This document shows positions 54,454 to 62,272 of a DNA stretch of 64,000 nt, piece after piece. The DNA comes from Corallococcus soli. Lineage in GTDB: Bacteria > Myxococcota > Myxococcia > Myxococcales > Myxococcaceae. The notes under the pieces were generated by a model that was not told the origin of the DNA, ran no database searches, and was given only the letters and a program-made list of their open reading frames with translations. Numbering within the stretch: position 1 is the stretch's first letter; the number at the start of each line of letters is the position of its first letter. The stretch lies in NCBI RefSeq assembly GCF_014930455.1, contig NZ_JAAIYO010000007.1, positions 1-64,000 of the forward strand. Reading direction: 5' to 3'. The position numbers and the translations under genes are program-made.

Positions 54454-54501
54454 CGCCAGGCGCGCAGACGCCCCCCAGACTCCACGAAGGGAGTGAACAC
54501 C

Positions 54502-55458
54502 ATGGCTGAGATCACGCACCGCACGGTCAAGACCCACGGCATCCACCTGCACCTCGCGGAGGCGGGACAAGGCCCCCTCGTCCTGCTGCTCCATGGATGG
54601 CCGGAGTCCTGGTACTCGTGGCGCCACCAGCTCTCAGCGCTGGCGGACGCGGGCTACCACGCCGTCGCGCCCGACGTGCGCGGCTACGGGCAGAGCGACA
54701 AGCCCCAGGAGATCGAGGCCTACAGCATGAAGCACCTGCTGGGGGACTTCGTGGGCCTGCTCGACGCGCTGGGGGAGAAGACGGCGGTGGTGGTCGGCCA
54801 TGACTGGGGCGCGGCGATGGCGTGGACGTGCGCCGCGCTCCACCCCGACCGCTTTCGCGCGGTCGTCGGCATGAGCGTCCCGCACATGGGCCGCACGCCG
54901 CTGCCGCCGACCCAGCTCTTCAAGCACGTCTTCGGCGAGAAGTGGTTCTACATCCTGTACTTCCAGGAGCCCGGGGTCGCCGAGGCGGAGTTCGAAGCGG
55001 ACATCCCGAAGTCGGTGCGCCTGATCCTCGCTGGCGTTCCCAGCTTTGATCCCCAGTCACCGGTGGTGCAGGCCCGGAAGCCGGGCGACGGGTTCCTCAC
55101 CGGGGTGGCCGCTCCCGAAACGCTGCCGTCCTGGCTCACGGAAGAAGACATCGCGTACTTCGCGAAGGAGCTTGAGGGCAGCGGCTTCCGGAGTGGCCTC
55201 AACCGCTACCGCAACATGGATCGCGACTGGGCGGAGCTGCCGGAGCTGGCCACGGTGAAGATTGAACAGCCCGCGCTCTTCCTCATTGGAGAGAAGGACC
55301 CCGGACGTGCATTCGCCCCCATCGATCCCATGAAGGCGCTGGTGCCCAACCTCCAGGAGCCGCTCGTCATCCCGGGCGCGGGCCATTGGATCCAGCAGGA
55401 GCGCGCCGAGGAAGTGAACGCCGCGCTGCTGGCCTTCCTGAAGGCCCTGCCCGCCTGA
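54502..55458 (+). CDS. Alpha/beta hydrolase, epoxide hydrolase-like
   Basis: 318 residues; ATG at 54502 with GGGAG upstream. Oxyanion motif HGWPESWYSWRHQL and nucleophile Asp in VVGHDWGAAMAWT, in place of Ser, identify the epoxide-hydrolase/haloalkane-dehalogenase branch. The cap domain carries likely acid Tyr residues (KWFYILYFQEPG, NRYRNMDRDW). The catalytic His is in PGAGHWIQQERAEEV. This arrangement (HGWPE + GHDWG + lid Tyr) is that of soluble epoxide hydrolases. It probably opens epoxides to diols in the cytoplasm. Next to Gpx it suggests processing of lipid peroxidation products. Confidence 0.92.
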   Translation: MAEITHRTVKTHGIHLHLAEAGQGPLVLLLHGWPESWYSWRHQLSALADAGYHAVAPDVRGYGQSDKPQEIEAYSMKHLLGDFVGLLDALGEKTAVVVGHDWGAAMAWTCAALHPDRFRAVVGMSVPHMGRTPLPPTQLFKHVFGEKWFYILYFQEPGVAEAEFEADIPKSVRLILAGVPSFDPQSPVVQARKPGDGFLTGVAAPETLPSWLTEEDIAYFAKELEGSGFRSGLNRYRNMDRDWAELPELATVKIEQPALFLIGEKDPGRAFAPIDPMKALVPNLQEPLVIPGAGHWIQQERAEEVNAALLAFLKALPA

Positions 55459-55489
55459 ACGCGAGCCTCACGAAGGAAGGCTGAGTGCC

Positions 55490-55951
55490 ATGTTGAAGGG
55501 GCTCGAAGACGTCCTCTGGGACCAGGAGGTACAACCGCCAGAGAAGTCGCGAGGCGCGGTGCCCCGGGCGCTGTGCGCGCTCGCGGCCTCAACCCGCGAG
55601 ACAGGTAACGAGGCTGGCATCCGCGTCCGTTACTCGCTCGGGAACGCCCACGCCGGGACCTACTTCCCCGTGGTCCTGGCGGTCATTCCCTTCCTGGGGG
55701 AACTCCTGCGAGAGGGGGGCACCCACGCCCGTATCGAGACGCTGGAGATCCTCATCGATCTCCTTGCTTCATACGAGCCGGAGCAGGGCTTCGACCTCGT
55801 GGAGACCGCTGGGGGACTTCGTCCGCTGAAGGAGCTGGTCAGGGAGAAGATCGCCGGACTGGAGGCGGACGTGGAGCGCTGTCTCACCGCGGCCACGTCT
55901 CCGGATGAAGTACGACCCGCCCAGGAGATCCTGTCAGAGCTGCGTGACTGA
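55490..55951 (+). CDS. Helical repeat protein of unknown function, 153 aa
   Basis: ATG at 55490. A soluble, all-helical protein without signal or Cys pairs. HEAT-like helix pairs can be seen (VVLAVIPFLGELLREGGTHA, RIETLEILIDLLASYEPEQG, LRPLKELVREKIAGLEADVE). Similar small HEAT-type proteins occur near polymorphic toxin loci as possible immunity proteins, but no toxin lies here. Located 31 bp after the epoxide hydrolase gene, probably co-transcribed. Confidence 0.62.
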   Translation: MLKGLEDVLWDQEVQPPEKSRGAVPRALCALAASTRETGNEAGIRVRYSLGNAHAGTYFPVVLAVIPFLGELLREGGTHARIETLEILIDLLASYEPEQGFDLVETAGGLRPLKELVREKIAGLEADVERCLTAATSPDEVRPAQEILSELRD

Positions 55952-56044
55952 CCTGGCCGAAGACCTCTCGGAGGATTCCCAACCCCTTCCAGAGGCAGCA
56001 GCGGGACTGAGCACCACGCCCTGCTCCGCACCGGAGCAAGGCCA

Positions 56045-59000
56045 TCACTCAGGAGAGAACGAAGCACAGACGCGCACGCCGATCCTGGCGTCACGCGCCG
56101 TGGGGTCTCCGGGTGAGAGGTCCGCGCTCGAGGCTACGAAGGAGTCGTAATACCAGGAGCCTCCCCGCAGGACGACGCTCCCGAACTCCGGTGTCGCGGA
56201 CCGCGTGAGTTCGTAGGCATTGCCAGCCATGTCCTCCAAGCCGAAAGGGCTCACCGATGCGGGGTGGGAGCCGACCACGTCGGGCCCGAAGGCCGTGGGC
56301 AGCCGGTCGTAGGTTTCATCGATGTTGGCGTCATCGGGCTGCAACTGGTCGCCATGGGGGTATTGCCGCCCATCCGCGCCGCGGGCCGCGTACTCCCACT
56401 CGTGCTGGGTACACAGGCGCGCGCCCGGCAGCCGCTGCGTGCGGTGGAGCCAGTCGAAGTAGCCCTCCAGGTCCTGGGCGGAGACACCAGACAGGGGAAA
56501 CCCTCTCCAATCGCCCGCGCTTCTGCGGGTCCGCCCCGGATAGACAAAATCCTCGCCCACCCTCGCCGTGCGGAACGTCTCGCTCGAACGATAGAAGGTG
56601 AAAAGCCAGCCACCGCCAGGATGCCGCCGCAGCGTGACCGCCCCACCGTCGCCGAAGCGGGGTTGTTCAAGGAGCCGCCTCGCGGGCGCCTCCGGAGGCA
56701 GGTCGTCGAGGTAGACCATCCAATCCCCGAACGTCACCTCCCTCCTGCCAATCAGATATCCCTCGTTGAAACAGCGCCGATGCATCGGCGGACTGAACGA
56801 GAACTTCCGCACCTCCTCCGGCCCGGCGCGGCCCAGGAGGAAACAGCCCGGCGGGACGTAGGCATGACCTTCAGGCAACGCGGAGGGGAGCGCGAGGCGG
56901 ACCTTCTCGCGGGCCCCGTGCGTGAGCAGCAGCGGCAACTCCACCGGCACGGAATCCGGCCGCGTGAAGCGAAGCACATAGGAGCCCTCGGGAAGCTGGA
57001 GCCGGGCGATGGGGGTCGGGCCCAGGGGGGCGACTCCTGGAACGGGCTCGCGGCGGAGCGTCCCCTCCTCGTCCTCGACGTAGCGTTCGAGTTCGACCCG
57101 AGCCCCTGGAGGGGTGGTCTCCATTTCGACTTCAGCCGGGGCCCGGAGCCGTCGCAGCCACTGCGCTCCCTCCTTCGAGGTGTCCGCCTCCTGCTCCAGG
57201 CGTCGCACCCACGCGTCACGCTCGCGACGCTGATGGAAGTCCTCGGCGAGGAGGATGCGTTCGTAGGTGACCTCCGCGATGAGCTGGCGCGCTTCCCCAT
57301 GGCCGCGATGCCGCTCGAGGGTCCTGTCCAGGGCCTGGGTGGCGCGGGCGTAGGCCGCCTCGGACTGGTCACGCAGGGTGAGCACCTCGGTCCATTGCCG
57401 CTCGGCGGCCTTCCTGAGGCCTCCGGAGTCCAGCGAGGCCTTGAGGTCCATGGAGGGTGGCGCCCGGTTGTCGAACAGCGCCAGGGCCTCCTCACGGCGC
57501 AGGCGGGCCTCCTGGGCAAGGGCTCGGCCCCCGGCGAGCGATTCCCGCGCCGTGCCAAGTTCCTCGGCGCTCAACCGCGCGTCCACGAGGTACGCCAGCA
57601 GCCGATGACCGCCCGAGGCGAGGATGGCGAGCGCGACGACGCCCCCCGCGAGCCGGCGCCTCCAGCGCTCGCGGGTCACGGCGCGGCGGGAAGCCAGGAG
57701 GAAGGAACGCTCGCGCGCGCCCAGGGTGGAGGGCTCCAGCAGCCGCGCCTCCTCCAACTGCCGCTGTCCCCAGAGGGCGTCGCTGACGTGCATGAGGCGC
57801 TCCCACTCCGCGCTGGCCGCCTCCACCCGCTTGCGCAGCGCGCGCTGCCCGATGTCGTCATCCAGCCAGTCGCGCAGCGTGCCCCAACTCGCGATGAGTG
57901 ATTCGTGGGCGATCTCCCAGCGCGGCTGACCTCCCAGGGTGCGCGTGTGCAGCAGGCGGCCCTCGACGAGCGCGCGAAGGGCGGCGTGGGAGGTCCCGTC
58001 CGAGGCCTCGACGAGTTCCTCCTCGCCACGCTCGCTGCGCGTCCCCTCCGCCGTCACCAACTGGAGCAGGAGTCGCCGCGCCGACGCGTACTCGGCGCGC
58101 CCCAGCCGCCCGAGCACCCCGTCCGCATGGCGGGACAGGGCCCCGGCCACCCCCCCCATCGCGTCGAGCGCCTCCCGGGTGATGCGACCCTGCTCCGGAT
58201 TGCGCCGCTCCCACAGCTCGGCGAGCGCGAACTGGAGCAGCGGCAGGCTGCCCACGCCGGGCGCCGTGGAGGCGACGAGCGCCTGGAGGAGTTCACCGGA
58301 TTCGAAGGCCACACCCCGACTGCGCGCGGGACCGACGATGGCCTCGCGAACCCCTTCCAGCGACAGGGGGCGAAGGATGTAGAGCGCCCGCTCGGCCTCT
58401 TCGCCCAGGCCGGGCAGCGCGCACAGGCGGGTCAGGAAATCGCCGCGCACCGCCAGCAGCACGCGCACCCCCGATGACGGCAGGGCAAGCTCCCCGAGGA
58501 GGCGGGCCACGTGCGCCGCCTGGACCGGATCGGAGAGGGTGAGGAGCTCTTCCAGCTGATCAATGAAGAGCAGCAGGCCCCGCCCGCGTGAGTGCGCCTC
58601 GCGCAGCGCCGGCCCCAGCCAGGCCGGCGTCCGCGTGAGCGCGGTGACAAGCTCCGCCTCCTTGCATCCGAGCAGCGGCGCGAGCGCGGCGGCCAGCGCC
58701 TCGAGCGGGCGGTGACCGGGCCACAGCGTGACCGTGGCCTGCTCACGCCCCGCGTCCAGGGCGCCCGCGGCCACCCGAGGCAGCACGCCGGCGCGGCACA
58801 GCGAGGACTTGCCGGCCCCGGAGTCTCCGGCGACGAGGACCAGGGGCTGGGTGCGCAGGCGCTCGAGCACGGCGCGGATGTCCGCCTCGCGCCCGAAGAA
58901 GAGCGAGCGGTGCTCGGCCTCGAAGGGTGCGAGGCCCCGGTAGGGGTTGCCGGAGGAGAGCGGCGCGGGCGCGCTGATGCGCTCCAGCCGCTCCAGGGCC

Positions 59001-60010
59001 TCGCAGAGGGCCTCCGCCGAAGCGAACCGGTCCAGGGGATTGGCCGCGAGGCACCGCGTGATGAGCGTGGCGAAGTCCGGGTCGACGTCCGGCCCGAGCC
59101 CGGCGCGAGGAGGAGCCGCCTCCAGCCCTCGGGCCGCGCGCCGGGGCACCTCGCCCGTGCACAACTCATGGAGGACGAGGCCCAGGGCAAAGAGGTCGCT
59201 CCGAGGCGTCGCCGGAGCTCCGGCGAGCAGCTCCGGCGCCAGATAGGGCAGTGTCCCGACGAGGGACTGCGCGCTGGACGCCAGGGCCGTCCCCACCTCG
59301 AAGCGCTCGGCCAGCCCGAAGTCGAGCAGCTTCACCTCCCCGTCCCGGGTGACCAGGGCATTGGAGGGCTTGAGGTCGCGATGGAGGACGCCCTGGCGGT
59401 GCGCCGCCGCGAGCCCCCGGGCCAGTCCGACTCCCAGGGAGAGGACCCGGCGCCATGGCACCGGCAGGGGCAGCTCCGCGAGGCTCTGGCCCACGACATA
59501 CTCGGAGACGATGTACGGGTGGCCGTCCACCTCCCCCACGCTGAACACGTTGACGATGTTGGCGTGCTGCAGGCGCGCGAGCGCCCGCGCCTCGGTCGTG
59601 AAGTGCTCGCGGACCCGGGCGTCGGGCTGACGGGAGGCAATGAACTTCACCGCCACGCGCCGATCCAACGACGTGTCATGCGCCAGGAAGACCACGCCCA
59701 TTCCGCCCCGCCCGAGGGGCGCTTCAAGGCGGAACTCGTCGAAGGCGTCGGGGGGCGTCCAGGAGAGCCCCGGCTCCCACGAGGTGTCGGCCGGCTCGCG
59801 GAGCTCCGAGGGCGCCTCCCCCGAGGACTGGATGCCGGGGGTGAAGGTGGCCAGGAGGGTCCGGCAGTCGTCGCAGCTGGCGGCGTGCCCATGGACCCGG
59901 GTCAGCTCCTCGTCCGGCAACCGCGCCTCGAGGAGCTCCACCAGGACCTCATCCGTCAGACAGCCAGCGGGCGGCGGATGCATGGACCGGGAAGTGTTCA
60001 GGGGAGCCAT
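56045..60010 (-). CDS. Ser/Thr kinase - STAND NTPase - formylglycine-generating-enzyme-like fusion protein
   Basis: About 1321 residues; ATG at 60010 chosen, though other in-frame starts lie upstream and no ribosome-binding site decides. The N-terminus has a zinc-finger-like HGHAASCDDC (40-49). The Hanks kinase domain (~93-345) has GRGGMGVV (101-108), Lys122, HRDLKPSN (Asp212) and DFG (230-232). Next is a STAND-type NTPase with NPYRGLAPFEAEHRSLFFGR, Walker A GDSGAGKSS (395-403) and Walker B LLLFIDQLEEL (~480). A membrane helix lies at ~788-808, then a coil region, a PEGA-like segment and the C-terminal FGE-sulfatase/SUMF1-like domain (~1060-1321: ARLCTQHEWEYAARGADGRQ, DMAGNAYELT, LRGGSWY). 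All kinase catalytic residues are present. Divergent from a sigma factor gene. Confidence 0.93.
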   Translation of the reverse strand: MAPLNTSRSMHPPPAGCLTDEVLVELLEARLPDEELTRVHGHAASCDDCRTLLATFTPGIQSSGEAPSELREPADTSWEPGLSWTPPDAFDEFRLEAPLGRGGMGVVFLAHDTSLDRRVAVKFIASRQPDARVREHFTTEARALARLQHANIVNVFSVGEVDGHPYIVSEYVVGQSLAELPLPVPWRRVLSLGVGLARGLAAAHRQGVLHRDLKPSNALVTRDGEVKLLDFGLAERFEVGTALASSAQSLVGTLPYLAPELLAGAPATPRSDLFALGLVLHELCTGEVPRRAARGLEAAPPRAGLGPDVDPDFATLITRCLAANPLDRFASAEALCEALERLERISAPAPLSSGNPYRGLAPFEAEHRSLFFGREADIRAVLERLRTQPLVLVAGDSGAGKSSLCRAGVLPRVAAGALDAGREQATVTLWPGHRPLEALAAALAPLLGCKEAELVTALTRTPAWLGPALREAHSRGRGLLLFIDQLEELLTLSDPVQAAHVARLLGELALPSSGVRVLLAVRGDFLTRLCALPGLGEEAERALYILRPLSLEGVREAIVGPARSRGVAFESGELLQALVASTAPGVGSLPLLQFALAELWERRNPEQGRITREALDAMGGVAGALSRHADGVLGRLGRAEYASARRLLLQLVTAEGTRSERGEEELVEASDGTSHAALRALVEGRLLHTRTLGGQPRWEIAHESLIASWGTLRDWLDDDIGQRALRKRVEAASAEWERLMHVSDALWGQRQLEEARLLEPSTLGARERSFLLASRRAVTRERWRRRLAGGVVALAILASGGHRLLAYLVDARLSAEELGTARESLAGGRALAQEARLRREEALALFDNRAPPSMDLKASLDSGGLRKAAERQWTEVLTLRDQSEAAYARATQALDRTLERHRGHGEARQLIAEVTYERILLAEDFHQRRERDAWVRRLEQEADTSKEGAQWLRRLRAPAEVEMETTPPGARVELERYVEDEEGTLRREPVPGVAPLGPTPIARLQLPEGSYVLRFTRPDSVPVELPLLLTHGAREKVRLALPSALPEGHAYVPPGCFLLGRAGPEEVRKFSFSPPMHRRCFNEGYLIGRREVTFGDWMVYLDDLPPEAPARRLLEQPRFGDGGAVTLRRHPGGGWLFTFYRSSETFRTARVGEDFVYPGRTRRSAGDWRGFPLSGVSAQDLEGYFDWLHRTQRLPGARLCTQHEWEYAARGADGRQYPHGDQLQPDDANIDETYDRLPTAFGPDVVGSHPASVSPFGLEDMAGNAYELTRSATPEFGSVVLRGGSWYYDSFVASSADLSPGDPTARDARIGVRVCASFSPE

Positions 60011-60063
60011 GGAGGGGGGGCCATTCAATGGCATGCGTTGAAGGGGAAAACAAAGTGCGTAGG

Positions 60064-60990
60064 ATGGACCCTCCAATGAGACAGGTGTCCCAGTGCGTCG
60101 CGACGTTTCTCAAACACACCCCGGTGCGCTTCGCCCCTCCTACGGATGCAGAGGCCGCGGCGCTCGATACGCTGCTGCTCCGCGCCTGGGAGGATGCTTG
60201 CGCGCAGTGGCCCACCGTCAAGCTCTCCCCCGGTCAATTCGTGATCCACGTCGCCGAACGATTGCCCAAGGTGAGTCCAGACAGCCCCATCGCGCAGCTT
60301 CTCACGAAGCTGTCCCTGGCGGAACTCTACCTCACGTGTGGATGTCTTCAGGGGCTGGCCTCCGCCCAGGAGGCCTTCGAGAAGAGCTACCTCGCGAAGC
60401 TGCCAGGCAAGCTGCGGGGTCTCAGACAACCCGACGCGATGATCGACGACGTGTGTCAAATCACGCGGGTGAAGTTGCTGGTCGCCACCCCGGAGAGCGC
60501 TCCCAGGATCGGTGAGTACACGGGGCGCGGCGCGCTGTTGAGCTGGGTGCTCGTCACCGCCGGGCGCATCGCCAACAAGCTGCGGGCCGCGGAGAAGCCC
60601 GCGTCCGAGGACAGCGCGGAAGAGGTCCTCAAGATGCTGCCAGGGCAGGGGATCGATCCGGAGCTGGATGTCATGAAGCGGCGGCACCATGCAGAATTCC
60701 GACAGGCCGTGCATGAAGCCGCCTCCACGCTCTCCGCCGACGAGCGCCACCTGCTGCGCCTCCACTTCGCGGATCAACTCTCCACGTACGAACTGGCCTC
60801 GCTCTTTCGCGTCAATCAATCCACCGTCTCCCGCTGGTTGAAGAGTGCACGGCTGCGGGTCTACGAGGAGACCCGGCGCCGCCTTCAAGAACGGCTGGGC
60901 CTCTCCACCCTGGGCTTCAAGAGCTTCCTGGCGTTCATCGACAGTCAACTGGACATGAACATCAGCCAGATACTGGAGGAGAAGGGTTGA
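60064..60990 (+). CDS. RNA polymerase sigma-70-family factor, divergent myxobacterial type
   Basis: 308 residues; start at ATG 60064 or 60076. An unusual N-terminal ~110-residue extension precedes a region 2-like part (LTKLSLAELYLTCGCLQGLA, YLAKLPGKLRGLRQPDAMID, DVCQITRVKLLV). The C-terminal region 4 is well kept (LSADERHLLRLHFADQLSTY, ELASLFRVNQSTVSRWLKSA, RLRVYEETRRRL). This arrangement is typical of a myxobacterial sigma subgroup encoded divergently from large Ser/Thr kinases such as the one at 56045, suggesting a signalling pair. The gene ends 13 bp before a convergent ADYC-protein gene. Confidence 0.85.
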   Translation: MDPPMRQVSQCVATFLKHTPVRFAPPTDAEAAALDTLLLRAWEDACAQWPTVKLSPGQFVIHVAERLPKVSPDSPIAQLLTKLSLAELYLTCGCLQGLASAQEAFEKSYLAKLPGKLRGLRQPDAMIDDVCQITRVKLLVATPESAPRIGEYTGRGALLSWVLVTAGRIANKLRAAEKPASEDSAEEVLKMLPGQGIDPELDVMKRRHHAEFRQAVHEAASTLSADERHLLRLHFADQLSTYELASLFRVNQSTVSRWLKSARLRVYEETRRRLQERLGLSTLGFKSFLAFIDSQLDMNISQILEEKG

Positions 60991-61003
60991 CCCAGGGGGA
61001 GCG

Positions 61004-62089
61004 CTACGGACCCTTGGCCGCGGAGGCAGCGCCCTTCGGGGCCGCGAACGTCAGGTTCCGCAGCACCGTGGCGCTGGGACTCACGTTCATGCGCCGCACC
61101 GTGCAGTGCTCCCCTTCCCCCTCGCTGGGAGTGCCCGCCGCGTCTGTCTGGAAGCGGTTGGGGCATTCCTGGAGGAGGGTCGCCAGCGCGCGGCCGTCCC
61201 GGGTGCGCGCCAGGCAGGTGGCGCCGTCGGGCGCCCACGCCGCCTCGAATGAGGCCTTCGCCGGATCCCACTCCCCCCGCTCGACGAGGCCGAACCGGTC
61301 ATAGAGGTCGATGGTGGTGTCCTGGCGCGTGTGGCTCTTGCCATTGCCACAGTAGTCCGCGCGCGCCATGCGGGTGCAGGCCTGGTGGAGTTCCGCCAGC
61401 GGCTCCCCGTCGCGGCGCTCCCAGGGCTTGTAGCCCCATTGGATGCACTTGGTGATGGCGCCGTTCTCACAGGCGAAGGTGAGCTTGCCCGGGGTGTCCT
61501 GATGGGCCCCACTGGCATCCCAGACACCGCCCACCGCGAGGGCCCGGGGATGGGTCACGCGGCCCACGGCGACGCAGGGGTTCTCCCATTCCTGGGCCAC
61601 CGCGTTCCATGCCTCGATGCGGTAGAAGACCGTCCCTGGATCCTCGGGGGAAGGTTCGGCGGCGCAGAGGGCCACCTCCACGGGCTTGCCGTCGCTGTCC
61701 GTCCCTTGCAGCACGGTGCCGACGACGCCAGGCATGGCATTCCCAGCCTCCGGAGCGGGGGAGGCGACCAGGTGCCCGCCATCAAGCCGCAGGGCCGTCA
61801 CCCCCGCCTCCGCCCGACGCAGGGGTGCGAGGTCCGCCGAGACGAGCACGCTGCTGCGCTCCTCCGCCACCTTCTCCGTGTTCCAGTCCCGCTTGGTGCC
61901 CCACAGCATCGTCCCCTGGGGCCTGGCGATGCGGCTGCCGGACTGCGGCTGGCAGCGGCGCGCGTAGCGCTCGGCATCCGAAACCAGGCCCGCGGAGTTC
62001 ATGGGGGAGGGCTTCGCGGAGGCCGAAGCACCCGCGTGCGCCAGGGAGGGAAGCTGAAGCAACAGACAGACCCACAGGAACTTCTCCAT
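61004..62089 (-). CDS. Secreted ADYC-domain protein
   Basis: 361 residues; ATG at 62089. A short signal peptide (FLWVCLLLQLPSLAHA) is followed by a beta-rich N-terminal half (TMLWGTKRDWNTEKVAEERS, VGTVLQGTDSDGKPVEVALC). The ADYC segment itself is CTRMARADYCGNGKSHTRQD, then TTIDLYDRFG, preceded by TFACENGAITKCIQWGYKPW. Conserved Cys pairs probably form disulphides. ADYC domains are largely confined to myxobacteria and have no known function. The ending carries another Cys pair (ATCLARTRDG, HCTVRRMNVSPSA). Convergent with the sigma factor gene. Confidence 0.85.
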   Translation of the reverse strand: MEKFLWVCLLLQLPSLAHAGASASAKPSPMNSAGLVSDAERYARRCQPQSGSRIARPQGTMLWGTKRDWNTEKVAEERSSVLVSADLAPLRRAEAGVTALRLDGGHLVASPAPEAGNAMPGVVGTVLQGTDSDGKPVEVALCAAEPSPEDPGTVFYRIEAWNAVAQEWENPCVAVGRVTHPRALAVGGVWDASGAHQDTPGKLTFACENGAITKCIQWGYKPWERRDGEPLAELHQACTRMARADYCGNGKSHTRQDTTIDLYDRFGLVERGEWDPAKASFEAAWAPDGATCLARTRDGRALATLLQECPNRFQTDAAGTPSEGEGEHCTVRRMNVSPSATVLRNLTFAAPKGAASAAKGP

Positions 62090-62272
62090 CGCATTTTCTC
62101 CGGCACGTTCATGGGCACGACAGATGGACCACGATGGTGGAGAGCCAGGGACTTGAAGAGTCATGCACGGAATCCGCCGGCTGCCCCGTCACCCCCCATC
62201 CTGGCGACCTCCGCGTGACATTGACGGGGAACTGGGGCTCACTCGCCGTGTCTGCGTTCAAGGGGGGAACGG

